Notes: a model not told the origin generated them from the sequence alone. A stretch of 64,000 bases of DNA from JAJPIG01 sp035531675 (GCA_035531675.1 DATKSL010000033.1:163552-227551), one strand, 5' to 3'. Shown: positions 7,804-16,956, numbered from the stretch's first letter. Numbers and translations: made by a program.

Positions 7804-9105
7804 ATGCGAAACGCGCTGGTAAGGGCGCTAAGCGTCCTGTTAGGAGCAGTGCTGTTGATGGCGCTGGCTCTGGGCGGAGATGCGCGCGCCGCTGGCGAGG
7901 AGGGCCTAGCGCCTCCTGGCACCGTCATCACGACGAAGAACTGGAAGCAGTACAAGGGCGTGATGGAGCAGGGTCTGCAGGGGCTGTTCTCGGGCGACTA
8001 TTTCTGGAAGTTCCCGGCCGACTTTCGCATCGAGATCGGACCGACCCACAATTATCCGCTGCCCAAGCTCTACCAAGAATACACCGAGAAATACAGCAAA
8101 GATGTGAAGATCGTCGACCTTCCTGACGGCGGCCACAGCATCAAGGGATACGTCGGCGGGTTGGCGTTCGCTCATCCGTCGGGGCCGCTCAAGGGTTGGG
8201 AGATACTGGTCAATACCTGGTTCGAGTATGTCCCGCACATCACCTGCGCGCCCAACAACCACGTCTTCCTGCGCGATCGGTATGGGAACCTGACGACCGA
8301 AGTTACCACCACCGTTTACCGGCAATTCAACTTCGTCAGCGATCCCGGCGTGCCCAATTCCGATCCCGACGGCAAGGGCCTTTACTACTCGGAGTACACC
8401 CGGGTTCTCGCGCCCGAGCAGTCGCGCTACACCACGCAACTTACGCTCTATTACACCGATCCCACCAAGAGCGAGGACCTGTTCCTCTTCATCCCGGCGC
8501 TCAGGCGTACGCTGCGCCTGTCGGCGGCCTCGCGATGCTCGCCGTTCGTGGGTACCGACTGGACCCAGGACGACGTCAAGCAGTTGTTCAATGGCGGGAT
8601 CGTGCGTTTCGACGCCACCCTGGTCGGCGAACCCAAGATTCTCGCCCTGACGGTCGCCAACGAGTCGGCGGTCAGCAACATGAACAATTACTCGATCTTT
8701 TTCCCCGGTCCGAACATCGGCAAATGGGAAGTGCGCGATTCATACCTGCTTGACGTGCGGCGCATCCCCTCGCAGCGCTCCGGCTATTGTTTCGGTAAGC
8801 GGATGCTGTACGTCGACCAGCAGCAGTGGACCCAGTTCTGGGCCGACCTCTACGACGGGAACATGAAATACTGGAAGTCGACCTCTTTCCAGCAGATCGC
8901 CCACCAGGTTCCTGGCGTGGGCCCGGTGATGTATACCGGCGAGTACCTGGTTTCGCTCTGGGATCAGCAGAACAGCCATGCCAGCGCATGGATCGCGAAT
9001 CCGCCCTATGGCACCAACCAGCAGTGCGCGAACCTGGGCGGCATCAACTACACCGACGCCAAGCTCTACTCGAGTGTCGGTGGCTTGAGTTCGATCATGC
9101 AGTAA
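7804..9105 (+). CDS. DUF1329 family secreted protein
   Basis: A 433-residue exported protein. The N-terminal signal peptide has a basic start, a hydrophobic core and an ARA cleavage motif ending near residue 29. The body matches DUF1329: PGTVITTKNW near 38, IEIGPTHNYP near 77, a PALRRTLRLS motif in the middle, and IGKWEVRDSY towards the end. DUF1329 is grouped with LolA/LolB-like folds, and its relatives in Pseudomonas and Burkholderia often neighbour DUF1302 and MMPL-type RND permeases, neither of which is nearby here. GGAGG at 7791-7795 fixes the start. It is a single-gene unit, ended by a hairpin at 9129, and a paralogue is at 50822-52141. A role in envelope handling of hydrophobic compounds is inference. 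Confidence 0.88.
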   Translation: MRNALVRALSVLLGAVLLMALALGGDARAAGEEGLAPPGTVITTKNWKQYKGVMEQGLQGLFSGDYFWKFPADFRIEIGPTHNYPLPKLYQEYTEKYSKDVKIVDLPDGGHSIKGYVGGLAFAHPSGPLKGWEILVNTWFEYVPHITCAPNNHVFLRDRYGNLTTEVTTTVYRQFNFVSDPGVPNSDPDGKGLYYSEYTRVLAPEQSRYTTQLTLYYTDPTKSEDLFLFIPALRRTLRLSAASRCSPFVGTDWTQDDVKQLFNGGIVRFDATLVGEPKILALTVANESAVSNMNNYSIFFPGPNIGKWEVRDSYLLDVRRIPSQRSGYCFGKRMLYVDQQQWTQFWADLYDGNMKYWKSTSFQQIAHQVPGVGPVMYTGEYLVSLWDQQNSHASAWIANPPYGTNQQCANLGGINYTDAKLYSSVGGLSSIMQ

Positions 9106-9128
9106 TCGTTACGGATTGCTGGTTTTCG

Positions 9129-9170
9129 GCGAAGGCTCGGTCGCGGACAGCGGTCGAGCCTTCGCGCTTT
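9129..9170 (+). terminator. Rho-independent-like terminator after first DUF1329 gene
   Basis: An 11-base perfect stem (GCGAAGGCTCG at 9129-9139 with CGAGCCTTCGC at 9155-9165) and a 15-base loop start 24 bases after the stop codon. The stem is followed by GCTTT, a short T-run, so the hairpin is convincing while its termination strength is uncertain. Confidence 0.6.
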
Positions 9171-9294
9171 CAGGGCCGGGATCCGCCGCGGGAGCCGGCG
9201 CCCGCCGATCGCGATACGGCTCGACCGCCTCCGCCAGGTTGCTCAGGTTGCTAAAACCGGCTGCCCGACTATTGTGCAGCAGTTGGACCAGCAG

Positions 9295-10584
9295 ATGGCG
9301 ATTTCGTCGATCAACATCGAAGCGCCGCACGACCAGGGATGGCCGCGCCGCTATACCGTCATCGTGCTGTTCGCGCTCGGCACCGCGCTCTGCTACATCG
9401 ACCGCGTCAATATCTCGATCGCGATCATTCCGCTGGCCGCGGACAAGGGCTACGACGCGGCCGCCCAGGGACTGGTCCTGTCGTCGTTCTTCTGGGGCTA
9501 TATATGGCTGCAGATGCTCGGCGGATGGCTGGCCGATCGTTTCGGCGGCAAGCGCGTGCTGATGGCGGGTGTGGCGATTTGGTCGCTGGCGACCGCGCTC
9601 ACGCCGCCGGCCGCCTCGATTTCGTTCGGCGCCCTGCTCGTGACCCGCGCCCTGCTGGGCGCCGGCGAGGGGCTCAACTTTCCGGCCGTGCACAGCGTTG
9701 CGGCGCGCTGGACGCTGGTGACCGAGCGGGCGCGCGCCATCGCGTTTCACTTCAGCGGCCTGACCTTCGGCACTATCGTCGCGCTGCTGGTGAGTCCGGC
9801 GATCGTGATCGACTTGGGATGGCCGTCGGTGTTCTACATTTCCGGCGCGCTGGGCCTGGTATGGCTTGCCGCCTGGTATATAAAGGCCGCCGACGCGCCC
9901 GAGGATTGTCCCGGCGTCAGCGCGCACGAGCTGGCCACCATCGCGGCCGGGCGGCCCGAGATGCCGCTGGCGGGGTCCATTCCGTGGGCTGCGATCCTGC
10001 ACGAGCCGGCGGTGTGGGCTATCGTCATCGCCCATCTGTGCAACAATTTCGGCTTCTATATCATCCTGCTATGGCTGCCGAGCTATCTCTCGCACACCTT
10101 CCAGGTGCCGATGGCGCGGCTGGGCGAGCTTTCGGTCATCCCGTACGCGGTCGCCTTCGTGATGCAGAACGCCAGCGGATGGTTCGCCGACACGTTGCAG
10201 AAACGCGGCATGAGTCTGACCGCGGTGCGCAAATCGATGCAGACGGCGGCCTTCGCGGCGGGCGCGATACCGCTTATCGCACTGCCGGCGGCGACCTCGG
10301 CGGGCGTCGCGGTCACCCTGGTGACACTGTCGATCGGCGGTTCGTCGCTGGGCGTTGCCGCCTTCGCCGTCAATCACCTTGACGTCGCGCCGCGCTACGC
10401 GGGCATCCTGATGGGGCTGTCGAACACCTTCGCCACCATCCCCGGCATCGTCGGCGTCGCCGCCACCGGCTTCATCCTCCAAAAGACCAATTCGTTCGCC
10501 GCGGCCTTCTACCTGACCGCCGTCGTCTACGCGATCGGGATGGTCTGCTACCTCGCCATCGGCAGCGGCGACCGCAAGATCTGA
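9295..10584 (+). CDS. MFS transporter, anion:cation symporter (ACS) type
   Basis: A roughly 429-residue inner-membrane carrier with 12 hydrophobic segments. The N-terminal CYIDRVNISIAIIPLA stretch and the motif GGWLADRFGGKRVLM in the loop between helices 2 and 3 are typical of the ACS family, which takes up organic anions such as phthalate, hexuronates or hydroxybenzoates. The C-terminal half includes the NNFGFYIILLWLPSYL segment. The start is uncertain: GTG at 9274 would add seven residues, ATG at 9295 is used here, and neither has a strong ribosome site. It is a likely importer of an organic acid feeding neighbouring catabolic enzymes, but no adjacent gene fixes the substrate. Confidence 0.85.
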   Translation: MAISSINIEAPHDQGWPRRYTVIVLFALGTALCYIDRVNISIAIIPLAADKGYDAAAQGLVLSSFFWGYIWLQMLGGWLADRFGGKRVLMAGVAIWSLATALTPPAASISFGALLVTRALLGAGEGLNFPAVHSVAARWTLVTERARAIAFHFSGLTFGTIVALLVSPAIVIDLGWPSVFYISGALGLVWLAAWYIKAADAPEDCPGVSAHELATIAAGRPEMPLAGSIPWAAILHEPAVWAIVIAHLCNNFGFYIILLWLPSYLSHTFQVPMARLGELSVIPYAVAFVMQNASGWFADTLQKRGMSLTAVRKSMQTAAFAAGAIPLIALPAATSAGVAVTLVTLSIGGSSLGVAAFAVNHLDVAPRYAGILMGLSNTFATIPGIVGVAATGFILQKTNSFAAAFYLTAVVYAIGMVCYLAIGSGDRKI

Positions 10585-10724
10585 CCGGGGCGTGCGGGTT
10601 GACGGCCGGGCCTCGATCGCGGAGATTTGGGGGAAGGAACCGGGTTGCCAGCGCAATCGCCCACTGCGTAGCGTACTGGCGACGCCTTACCATGAGGGCG
10701 GCCCTCGCTGGCCGTTAAAAAACT

Positions 10725-11744
10725 ATGGCAATCGATCTGCACGCGCACTGGATTCCCAAGTCACTCTCCGACGTGCTGAGGAAGCGCACCGAGCGGCCCA
10801 AGATCGGGCTCACCGCCGACGGCCAGGAATTCATCGATTGCGAGCTGCCCTCGCTGCGCGTCCCCAAGGGCTTCGACGATCTGGCGACGCGCATCGCCGA
10901 CATGGATCGCAACGGCATCACGCACGGCGTCCTGTCGCTCTCCACCGTGTACGGCGTCGAGTGCCTGCCGCTGGCCGAGTCGATCGAGCTGTGCCGGACC
11001 TACAATGACGCGATTTCGGCCGCCTGCGCCGCCTATCCCGAGCGCTTCTCGGGCCTGGCCGCGCTCCCCGGCGCCGAGGTCGGTGCGATGCTGGCCGAGT
11101 TCGAGCGCGCCAGCGACTTGCCAGGGATGGTCGGCGCGCTGGTGCCGGGCGACGGATTTCTTACGGTGCAGCGGGCTGAGAAATTCCGTCCGATCTTCGA
11201 GGCGGCGCAGCGGCGTCGATCGATCCTGCTGGTGCATTACGGCCGGCTGTTCGACGATCCCGGCGCCCCGCACGCCGACACTTCGGATAACGCTCACGCC
11301 CGCATCGGCACGCTCGACATGCAGGCGCGGCTGTCCTCGAACATGATCACCTTTTGCCTGAGCGACTTCCTGGCCGCTTATCCCAACGTCACGGTGGTGA
11401 GCCATAACCTCGGCGGCAACCTGCCGTTCGAGGTCGAGCGCCTCGACCATCGCATCCTGGTCGATCGGCCCGGCGACGAGCTGCCCTCCAGGCGCATCCG
11501 CGCGGCGCACGTGCTGGTGGATTGCAACTCCTTCGGCGCGCGCTCGATCGAGCGGGCGGTGGAAGTCTATGGTGCGCACCGGATCGTACTGGGCTCGGAC
11601 GGCACCGATTTCGGGATGAAATGGTCGCGCGACGCGATCACCGCCGCGCATATCAGCGACGCCGACAAGCAGGCGATTCTCGAGGGCAACGCCGCCGCGG
11701 CATTGGCTCGCGTCAGGCACGTCAGCGCTGCCGCGGCTGCCTAG
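10725..11744 (+). CDS. Amidohydrolase 2 family (ACMSD-like) metal-dependent hydrolase/decarboxylase
   Basis: A 339-residue TIM-barrel protein of the ACMSD/gamma-resorcylate-decarboxylase-like family. The metal motif HAH is at residues 6-8, LLVHYG supplies the middle histidine, VVSHNLGGNLPFEVERL is the conserved late segment, and LGSDGTDF gives the final aspartate. Family members decarboxylate carboxy-muconate semialdehydes or hydroxybenzoates, or hydrolyse C-C bonds, without redox cofactors. It lies 140 bases after the ACS-type carrier and 84 bases before the molybdopterin enzyme, all on the same strand. A shared uptake-and-decarboxylation role with the carrier is plausible but unproven. Confidence 0.85.
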   Translation: MAIDLHAHWIPKSLSDVLRKRTERPKIGLTADGQEFIDCELPSLRVPKGFDDLATRIADMDRNGITHGVLSLSTVYGVECLPLAESIELCRTYNDAISAACAAYPERFSGLAALPGAEVGAMLAEFERASDLPGMVGALVPGDGFLTVQRAEKFRPIFEAAQRRRSILLVHYGRLFDDPGAPHADTSDNAHARIGTLDMQARLSSNMITFCLSDFLAAYPNVTVVSHNLGGNLPFEVERLDHRILVDRPGDELPSRRIRAAHVLVDCNSFGARSIERAVEVYGAHRIVLGSDGTDFGMKWSRDAITAAHISDADKQAILEGNAAAALARVRHVSAAAAA

Positions 11745-11828
11745 TCGGTTGCGGTCACCACGACCGCGGCGGTTTTACGCAGCGCGCTTCCTCTCCATCG
11801 TGTGGCACTCGGCGGGTCGAGTAGAGAG

Positions 11829-13841
11829 ATGACGCAGACCCACCGCACGATGTGTCCGATGAATTGCCTGCCGACGGTCTGCGGCATGCAAGTCGAAGTC
11901 GCCGACGGGCAGGTGGCCGGCGTCCACGGCGACCCGAGCAATCCCGAAAGCCAGGGCTTCCTCTGTATTCGCGGGCGCGCGGCGGGCGAGATTATCGACA
12001 GCCCCAGCCGCATCCTGCGACCCCGCGTTCGCGATCGCAGAAATTCCGATAACTGGCGCGATACGACCTGGGACGCTGCGCTCGACGACCTCGCCGGGGC
12101 GATCCGCGCTGCCGGCGCGGATCGCACTGCCGTCTGGTGCGGGCACGGTGCGATCGTCAACACCGTCGGGCTGATGCTGTCGTGGCGGTTCGCCCATATG
12201 CTGGGCGCGCAATGGTGGGTGCCGTCGATTGTATGCTGGGGGCTCGGCGGTTTCGGGGTCTGGCTGACCGGCTTGCCGGCCGTGAACTCCGCCGATGATC
12301 TCGCTGAGAACGCGGAGCTGGTGATGTTATGGGGCGCCAACCTCGCCAGCCAGCCGACCACCGCGCCGCGTATCAGCGCCGCGAGACGGCGCGGCGCGCG
12401 GGTAATTGCGATCGATGTGCGTCGCAGCGAGGCCTGCGATCACGCCGACCAGTATCTGCTGGTGCGCCCCGGTACCGACGCGGCGTTGGCGCTGGCGATG
12501 ATGCAAGTGATCGTCGACGAGGGGCTGCACGATCGCGAGTTCATCGAGCGTCACACGGTCGGCTTCGAGGCGCTGTCGGCGCACATCGCCGGCTGCACGC
12601 CCGAGTGGGCTGCGGCCGAGACCGGCGTGCCGGCGGAACAGATACGGGCGCTGGCCCGCGAGTATGCCGCCTCCCGGCGCGCCACGATCCTGCTCGGCGG
12701 GAGCTCGATGAACAAGACCGCCAATCGATGGTATGCGGCGCGAGCCATCTTGTGCCTGCCGGCGTTGACCGGCAACCTTGGCCGCCCCGGCGCGGGGATG
12801 GGGCCGCGCCACGGCGCCGGCGTCTGGTACAACGCCTTCAGCAGCATCGTTCCGCCCGATCGAAAAGCGCCCGAGACGGTCATCCTCGGCGAGATGGATA
12901 CCATCCTGGACCGCATCGAGTCCGGGGCTATCGAGGTTCTAATCCTGCCGGGCACCAACATGCTCTCGTCGTTCGCCGACACCGCACGCCTGGAGCGGGC
13001 GATCGCGCACGTCAGGCGCGTGGTCTGCATCGATCTCTTCATGAGCGACACCGCGCGTGCGGTCGCCGATATCGTCTTGCCCGGCACCGCCTGGCTCGAA
13101 GAGAGCGGGCTGAAATTCGGCCCTACGCATGTTCATCTGATGGACCGCGTACTCGAGCCGCGCGGCGAGACTCGTCCAATCTGGCGCATCTTCGCGGAGC
13201 TTGCCGAGCGCCTCAAGCTCGACGGTTACTTTCCCTGGCGCTCGGTCGACGAACTGCTCGACGCGATGCTCGACAATGATCAGACCGGCCACGCCACGGT
13301 CGCGGAGATGAGAACGTCGGAGCCGAGCCGGCGCGCCAACATTCCGAGCTATGCCTATGCGGGGCTCCAGTTTCCGACCCCGTCGGGCAAGGTCGAGTTC
13401 TTTTCCGAACGGGCGCGGGTGATGGGCCTGCCGCCGTTGCCGGTTTACGAACCTCCGGCCCACGGCGCCGCCTATCCGCTCGCATTCGTCCAGGGCCGCA
13501 CGCTTACCCATTTCCACGCCTTCTATGACCATGGTCGCGCGCTGCCTTCGCTGGCCAAGGCCGATCGCGAGCCGGTGTTGTGGATCAGTTCCGCCGACGC
13601 CCTGAGCCGCAGTATCGACGACGGTGCGATGGTGCGGCTCTACAACGAGGGCGGCGAGATGCGGGCTCGCGCGCGAGTGACGGAGCGGATGCCGCCCGGG
13701 ACGGTATGGATGCGCGACGGATGGCTGGGGATCAACCGCTTGACCAGTTCGGTACGCACGGTGCCGGACGCGGCGGTGGCAGCGTTCCCGCAGAGCGGCT
13801 CCGCCCGCTACGACTCCTTTGTCGAGGTATCAGCCGACTAG
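11829..13841 (+). CDS. Molybdopterin-dependent oxidoreductase (DMSO reductase superfamily)
   Basis: A 670-residue single-subunit molybdopterin enzyme. Four cysteines for an N-terminal iron-sulfur cluster are at 9, 13, 18 and 46; the spacing C-x3-C-x4-C is one residue longer than the common C-x3-C-x3-C. The likely molybdenum ligand is Cys136 in SIVCWG. The pterin-binding core spans about 60-530 and the C-terminal dinucleotide-binding domain (VQGRTLTHFH onward) about 545-665. No Tat signal is visible, so it is cytoplasmic. The ATG at 11829 is used; a frame extension to 11802 has no better site. No electron-transfer subunit is adjacent. Its stop overlaps the stop of msrA by 3 bases, tail to tail. 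The reaction is unknown. Confidence 0.87.
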   Translation: MTQTHRTMCPMNCLPTVCGMQVEVADGQVAGVHGDPSNPESQGFLCIRGRAAGEIIDSPSRILRPRVRDRRNSDNWRDTTWDAALDDLAGAIRAAGADRTAVWCGHGAIVNTVGLMLSWRFAHMLGAQWWVPSIVCWGLGGFGVWLTGLPAVNSADDLAENAELVMLWGANLASQPTTAPRISAARRRGARVIAIDVRRSEACDHADQYLLVRPGTDAALALAMMQVIVDEGLHDREFIERHTVGFEALSAHIAGCTPEWAAAETGVPAEQIRALAREYAASRRATILLGGSSMNKTANRWYAARAILCLPALTGNLGRPGAGMGPRHGAGVWYNAFSSIVPPDRKAPETVILGEMDTILDRIESGAIEVLILPGTNMLSSFADTARLERAIAHVRRVVCIDLFMSDTARAVADIVLPGTAWLEESGLKFGPTHVHLMDRVLEPRGETRPIWRIFAELAERLKLDGYFPWRSVDELLDAMLDNDQTGHATVAEMRTSEPSRRANIPSYAYAGLQFPTPSGKVEFFSERARVMGLPPLPVYEPPAHGAAYPLAFVQGRTLTHFHAFYDHGRALPSLAKADREPVLWISSADALSRSIDDGAMVRLYNEGGEMRARARVTERMPPGTVWMRDGWLGINRLTSSVRTVPDAAVAAFPQSGSARYDSFVEVSAD

Positions 13842-14536
13842 CTGCCGGATTTCTGCGCGGTGCCCTGCCCGACGGTGACGCCCGCCGGCGATGAACGGTA
13901 CAGGTTCGGCATTTTTTCGCGCAGCTCGGCGAGCTTCGGCATATCGTTCACCACGATATACGGATAGTCAGGATGCCGCTCGAGGAAGTTCTGATGATAG
14001 CCTTCGGCCGGGTAGAAGGCCTTCAACGGCGCCACCTGCGTAACGATCGGCTCCGGAAAGGCCTTGCTCTTGTCGAGCTGCGCGATATACGCGTCGGCGA
14101 TCTTCTTCTGTTGCTCGTTTGAGTAGAAGATCGCCGAGCGATACTGAGTTCCGGTATCCGGCCCCTGCCGATCCAGCTCGGTCGGATTGTGGGCCACCAT
14201 GAAAAATACCTTCAGCAGATCGTGGTACGAAACCTTGGACGGATCGTAAGTGATTTCGACCGACTCCGCGTGCCCGGTCGTCCCGCTGCTGACCTGCTCG
14301 TAATCGGGATTCGCGACCGTACCGCCCGCATAGCCGGAGACCACGTTGGTTACGCCCTTGACGTGCTTGAAGACCGCGTCGACACCCCAAAAGCATCCGC
14401 CGGCGAGTACCGCGGTGGCCTGGGTCGCAGCCGGCCGGGGCGACTCGGCTGTCAGTCCGGGCAGCGCCGTTGCCGTCACCATGAGAAACGTCATCAGGAC
14501 CGACCAGGAAAGGATGCGATACGACCGATTCGGCAT
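13838..14536 (-). CDS. msrA: Peptide-methionine (S)-S-oxide reductase MsrA, exported form
   Basis: A 232-residue MsrA that reduces methionine-S-sulfoxide in proteins. The catalytic motif GCFWG contains Cys48, and the downstream segments FWGVDAVFKHVKGV, SGYAGG and GTQYRSAIFY are all canonical. Residues 1-30 form a signal peptide or anchor (hydrophobic run 10-27), so the enzyme acts in the periplasm, protecting envelope proteins. Resolving cysteines are not obvious in the C-terminus, so recycling may follow a different route from E. coli. It is probably co-transcribed with the upstream MAPEG gene (41-base gap). Confidence 0.93.
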   Translation of the reverse strand: MPNRSYRILSWSVLMTFLMVTATALPGLTAESPRPAATQATAVLAGGCFWGVDAVFKHVKGVTNVVSGYAGGTVANPDYEQVSSGTTGHAESVEITYDPSKVSYHDLLKVFFMVAHNPTELDRQGPDTGTQYRSAIFYSNEQQKKIADAYIAQLDKSKAFPEPIVTQVAPLKAFYPAEGYHQNFLERHPDYPYIVVNDMPKLAELREKMPNLYRSSPAGVTVGQGTAQKSGS

Positions 14537-14577
14537 ATGAGATCAACCGCGAGCGTGGCCGCCCGGTTCCATCGATC

Positions 14578-15003
14578 TTAGGCTAGCACGACCCCGATGA
14601 CGAGGTGAATTATCAGGGCCAACATCGTCAGCGCGCCGACGGTGAAAGAGATCGTCCGCAGCGGCTGGACCGAGTTCAGGTAGAAAATCGTGTGCAGGAT
14701 GCGGCAGGCCATGAAAATCACACAATAGAGCACGAAGGCGCCAAGCGACAGCCCGGCCGCTACGTAGATCCACGCCAGGATGAGAAAGATCGGAATGTTC
14801 TCGAGATCGTTGCGCCAGGCCCGCGCCGCGCGCTGTACCGCCGGCGCTTCCTCGGCGGCCGTCGTGCCGCTGAAGGTGGTGGCGTCTTCGGGGTTGACGA
14901 AAATCCCGGTGGCGACGCGGGCGCGCCCCTGCGCCAGCGAAATCGCTACCATCTTGAAGGTCAGAACGATCGCGGTAATCGCGTACATCTTGAGCAGCGT
15001 CAC
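14578..15003 (-). CDS. MAPEG family membrane protein
   Basis: A 141-residue integral membrane protein with four hydrophobic helices (about 1-22, 68-88, 88-108 and 117-140). It resembles the MAPEG family (microsomal glutathione transferase/prostaglandin E synthase type), with the RAARAWRNDLENIP segment at about 58-71 that carries the thiol-substrate-binding Arg and Asn/Glu residues. Members conjugate or reduce lipophilic electrophiles using glutathione. The start is GTG at 15003 with GGAGGTGA just upstream. Followed by the exported MsrA, it suggests an oxidative-damage or detoxification theme. The 288-base gap upstream, to 15291, shows no gene. Confidence 0.8.
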   Translation of the reverse strand: MTLLKMYAITAIVLTFKMVAISLAQGRARVATGIFVNPEDATTFSGTTAAEEAPAVQRAARAWRNDLENIPIFLILAWIYVAAGLSLGAFVLYCVIFMACRILHTIFYLNSVQPLRTISFTVGALTMLALIIHLVIGVVLA

Positions 15004-15291
15004 GATGTCACCTCCACGTCTGAGGGGATGGGCTTAGATTTTCCTTACCGCGTCAGCACTCATCCCGGTTTTAGTAGACCGAATATATCCGCATCCAAGC
15101 ATAGAACGATTCAAGATGCATTAGCCGCTGCGATCTTCTTATAGATAGATAGGGAGCCCGTCGGCGGCTTCCATCGAGCCCCGCGAGCCTGGAGACCTGG
15201 CCGCCCGGCGCCTGGAAATAGAAACGATTGGCGGCGTCCGGTGGTTGCCGATCGTCACGATGCTGCCGCTCCGGCGATCCGTGCTTCGCTC

Positions 15292-16512
15292 TCAGGCCGG
15301 TGGAGCAAAGACCTCTTGAGGATCGCTCACGCCGCGTAGTTTATGGAAGCCGAGACTCTCCAGCGGTGCTTTCGCCGCCGCCCTGAAACTCGCGGAGGTT
15401 ACCATCGGCCGGCCGAGTTCCGAGGCGAGCTTCTCGAGCCGGGTGGCGTGATTCACCGCCGGCCCGATGACCGTGAAATCGAGCCGGTCGGGCGCGCCGA
15501 TATTGCCGTAGCTGACCTCGCCGAGATGGAGCGCGAGACCGAAATTGATTCGCGGCTCACCGGCCGCGTGACGCTGGCGATTGCGCTCCGCGATCTCGCC
15601 GTGGACCTTATGCGCCGCGCGCAAAGCCGCCGCGCACTGTGCGGCGGTATCGGCGCCGCTACCGCATTCGAAGATCGCCAGCATCGCGTCGCCGATAAAC
15701 TTCAAGACCTCGCCGCCTTCGCTGGCGACCGTGTTCGCCATGATTTCGAAGTAGTCGTTGAGCAACGCCAGCAGGCGATCGCGCTCGATGGTATCGGCCA
15801 GGGTCGTGAAGCCGCGCAGGTCGCAGAACCAGATGACCGCCGAAATCGCTTCGACGCTGCCGCGCGCGATCGACCCGGCCAACACCCGATCTCCGGTGCG
15901 GCGGCCGACGTAAGTATTGAGCAGGCTGCGCGCGATGCGATGGGCGGACTGCAGCTCGACGATCACGCTCAGCGCCGCCGCGATATCGGTCAGACCGGCG
16001 ACCTCCGCGTCGCTGAATCCGCCCGGACGATCGGTCGCCCAGGTGATGGCGTTGATCATGCGGTTCGAGCAGATCATCGGCATCGCGACGTAGTCGGTGC
16101 ATCCTTCCTGCTTGATTTCGGCCAGCGCCGGAAAGTCGATCGGACAGTCGGGCTGCTCCAGGCGCCTGCGCAACGGGCGCGAGGTTTTGCGGATCTCGTT
16201 TATCGGACTGTTGGCGAACACCGGTTTTTCGCGCAGCCCACGCCCCGCGCTGCGGCGCATCGCACCCTGCTGATCGCGCTGCCATACGTAAGCGGCGCCA
16301 TAGAGTTGCGGATGCAGGGTCTCGACCGCGCAGAAGCCCCGATACAGCGGGATGCCCGCGGTGACGATGCGCCGGCACATCTCGTCGCCGAACTCGCGCA
16401 TCCGCGGATTGAAACGCCCCTCATAGAGCATCCATCGGACGACCTCGGCCGCGCCCGGATGGCCCGGCGGGGTGGCGAATTTTTCCTTGCGCTTCGATCC
16501 GGGTTTCGGCAC
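15292..16512 (-). CDS. Class III adenylate cyclase with N-terminal sensory-like domain
   Basis: A 406-residue protein. The C-terminal class III catalytic domain (about 220-400) keeps both metal aspartates, Asp231 in FCDLRGF and Asp275 in FIGDAML. Lys271, the later LDFTVIG aspartate and the VNHATRLE transition-state residues suggest ATP rather than GTP use. The N-terminal 200 residues form a GAF-like soluble input domain common to this cyclase subgroup; no membrane helix is seen. The start is GTG at 16512, placed directly after the TAA of the truncated GST and preceded by GGAGG, so translation is coupled. It probably makes cAMP in response to an unknown internal signal. Confidence 0.88.
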   Translation of the reverse strand: MPKPGSKRKEKFATPPGHPGAAEVVRWMLYEGRFNPRMREFGDEMCRRIVTAGIPLYRGFCAVETLHPQLYGAAYVWQRDQQGAMRRSAGRGLREKPVFANSPINEIRKTSRPLRRRLEQPDCPIDFPALAEIKQEGCTDYVAMPMICSNRMINAITWATDRPGGFSDAEVAGLTDIAAALSVIVELQSAHRIARSLLNTYVGRRTGDRVLAGSIARGSVEAISAVIWFCDLRGFTTLADTIERDRLLALLNDYFEIMANTVASEGGEVLKFIGDAMLAIFECGSGADTAAQCAAALRAAHKVHGEIAERNRQRHAAGEPRINFGLALHLGEVSYGNIGAPDRLDFTVIGPAVNHATRLEKLASELGRPMVTSASFRAAAKAPLESLGFHKLRGVSDPQEVFAPPA

Positions 16513-16956
16513 TTACACCTCCCGACCCGTGGTCCGCTCCGGCTTGCCGTCGGTGCCCTTGGGGAAGATGTACTTCAGTACGTAGCGGATCGCCATCGCG
16601 TCGTAAAAGTAGCAGTTGAGCGCGCTTATCCACTGCTCGGCGCGAGCCCGGTCAGCGGGCGACTCCGGCATCAGGCGCGGTCCGGGGAAAGCTTCGTCGA
16701 CGTAGCGCAAGATCGCGCTGGTTTCGAACAGGGTCAGCTCGCCGATACGCAGCGCCGGCACCTTGCCGAACGGATGGATGGCGTTGAGCGCCGGGCTGTG
16801 CAGCGGCTGCGGGTCGAGTGTGTAGGAGATCCCTTTCTCATGGAACGCCATCCGCGCGCTGCGGGTGTAGGTGCTGCGCGCGTCGTCTTGACACCCGGGC
16901 GTCGCTATAAGAGACCATCCGAAGAAGCCGGAGGTGCCTGATGACGGATCGCACAA
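16513..16956 (-). CDS. Truncated glutathione S-transferase-like protein
   Basis: A 147-residue frame matching the thioredoxin-like half of a GST. The segments YTRSARMAFHEKGISYTL (about 30-47), HPFGKVPALRIGELTLFETSAILRYVDE (about 61-88) and the beginning of the helical domain (about 100-135) are clear. A normal GST has another 60-80 residues; here the frame stops at TAA immediately before the cyclase start. The N-terminus is also unclear: the only starts are TTG at 16956, overlapping the divergent monooxygenase, or an internal ATG at 16851 that would lose strand 1. It may be a decayed gene kept as a leader for the cyclase, or a minimal GST-fold protein. Confidence 0.6.
   Translation of the reverse strand: MCDPSSGTSGFFGWSLIATPGCQDDARSTYTRSARMAFHEKGISYTLDPQPLHSPALNAIHPFGKVPALRIGELTLFETSAILRYVDEAFPGPRLMPESPADRARAEQWISALNCYFYDAMAIRYVLKYIFPKGTDGKPERTTGREV

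Noticed and set aside
15140..15160. Short ATAG tandem run (TATAGATAGATAG)
   Set aside because: Only about three units; too short to call a meaningful repeat.
15343..16941. 532-residue plus-strand open frame opposite the adenylate cyclase
   Set aside because: No recognisable domain; it is antisense to a cyclase with intact catalytic residues, so it is a GC-rich shadow frame.
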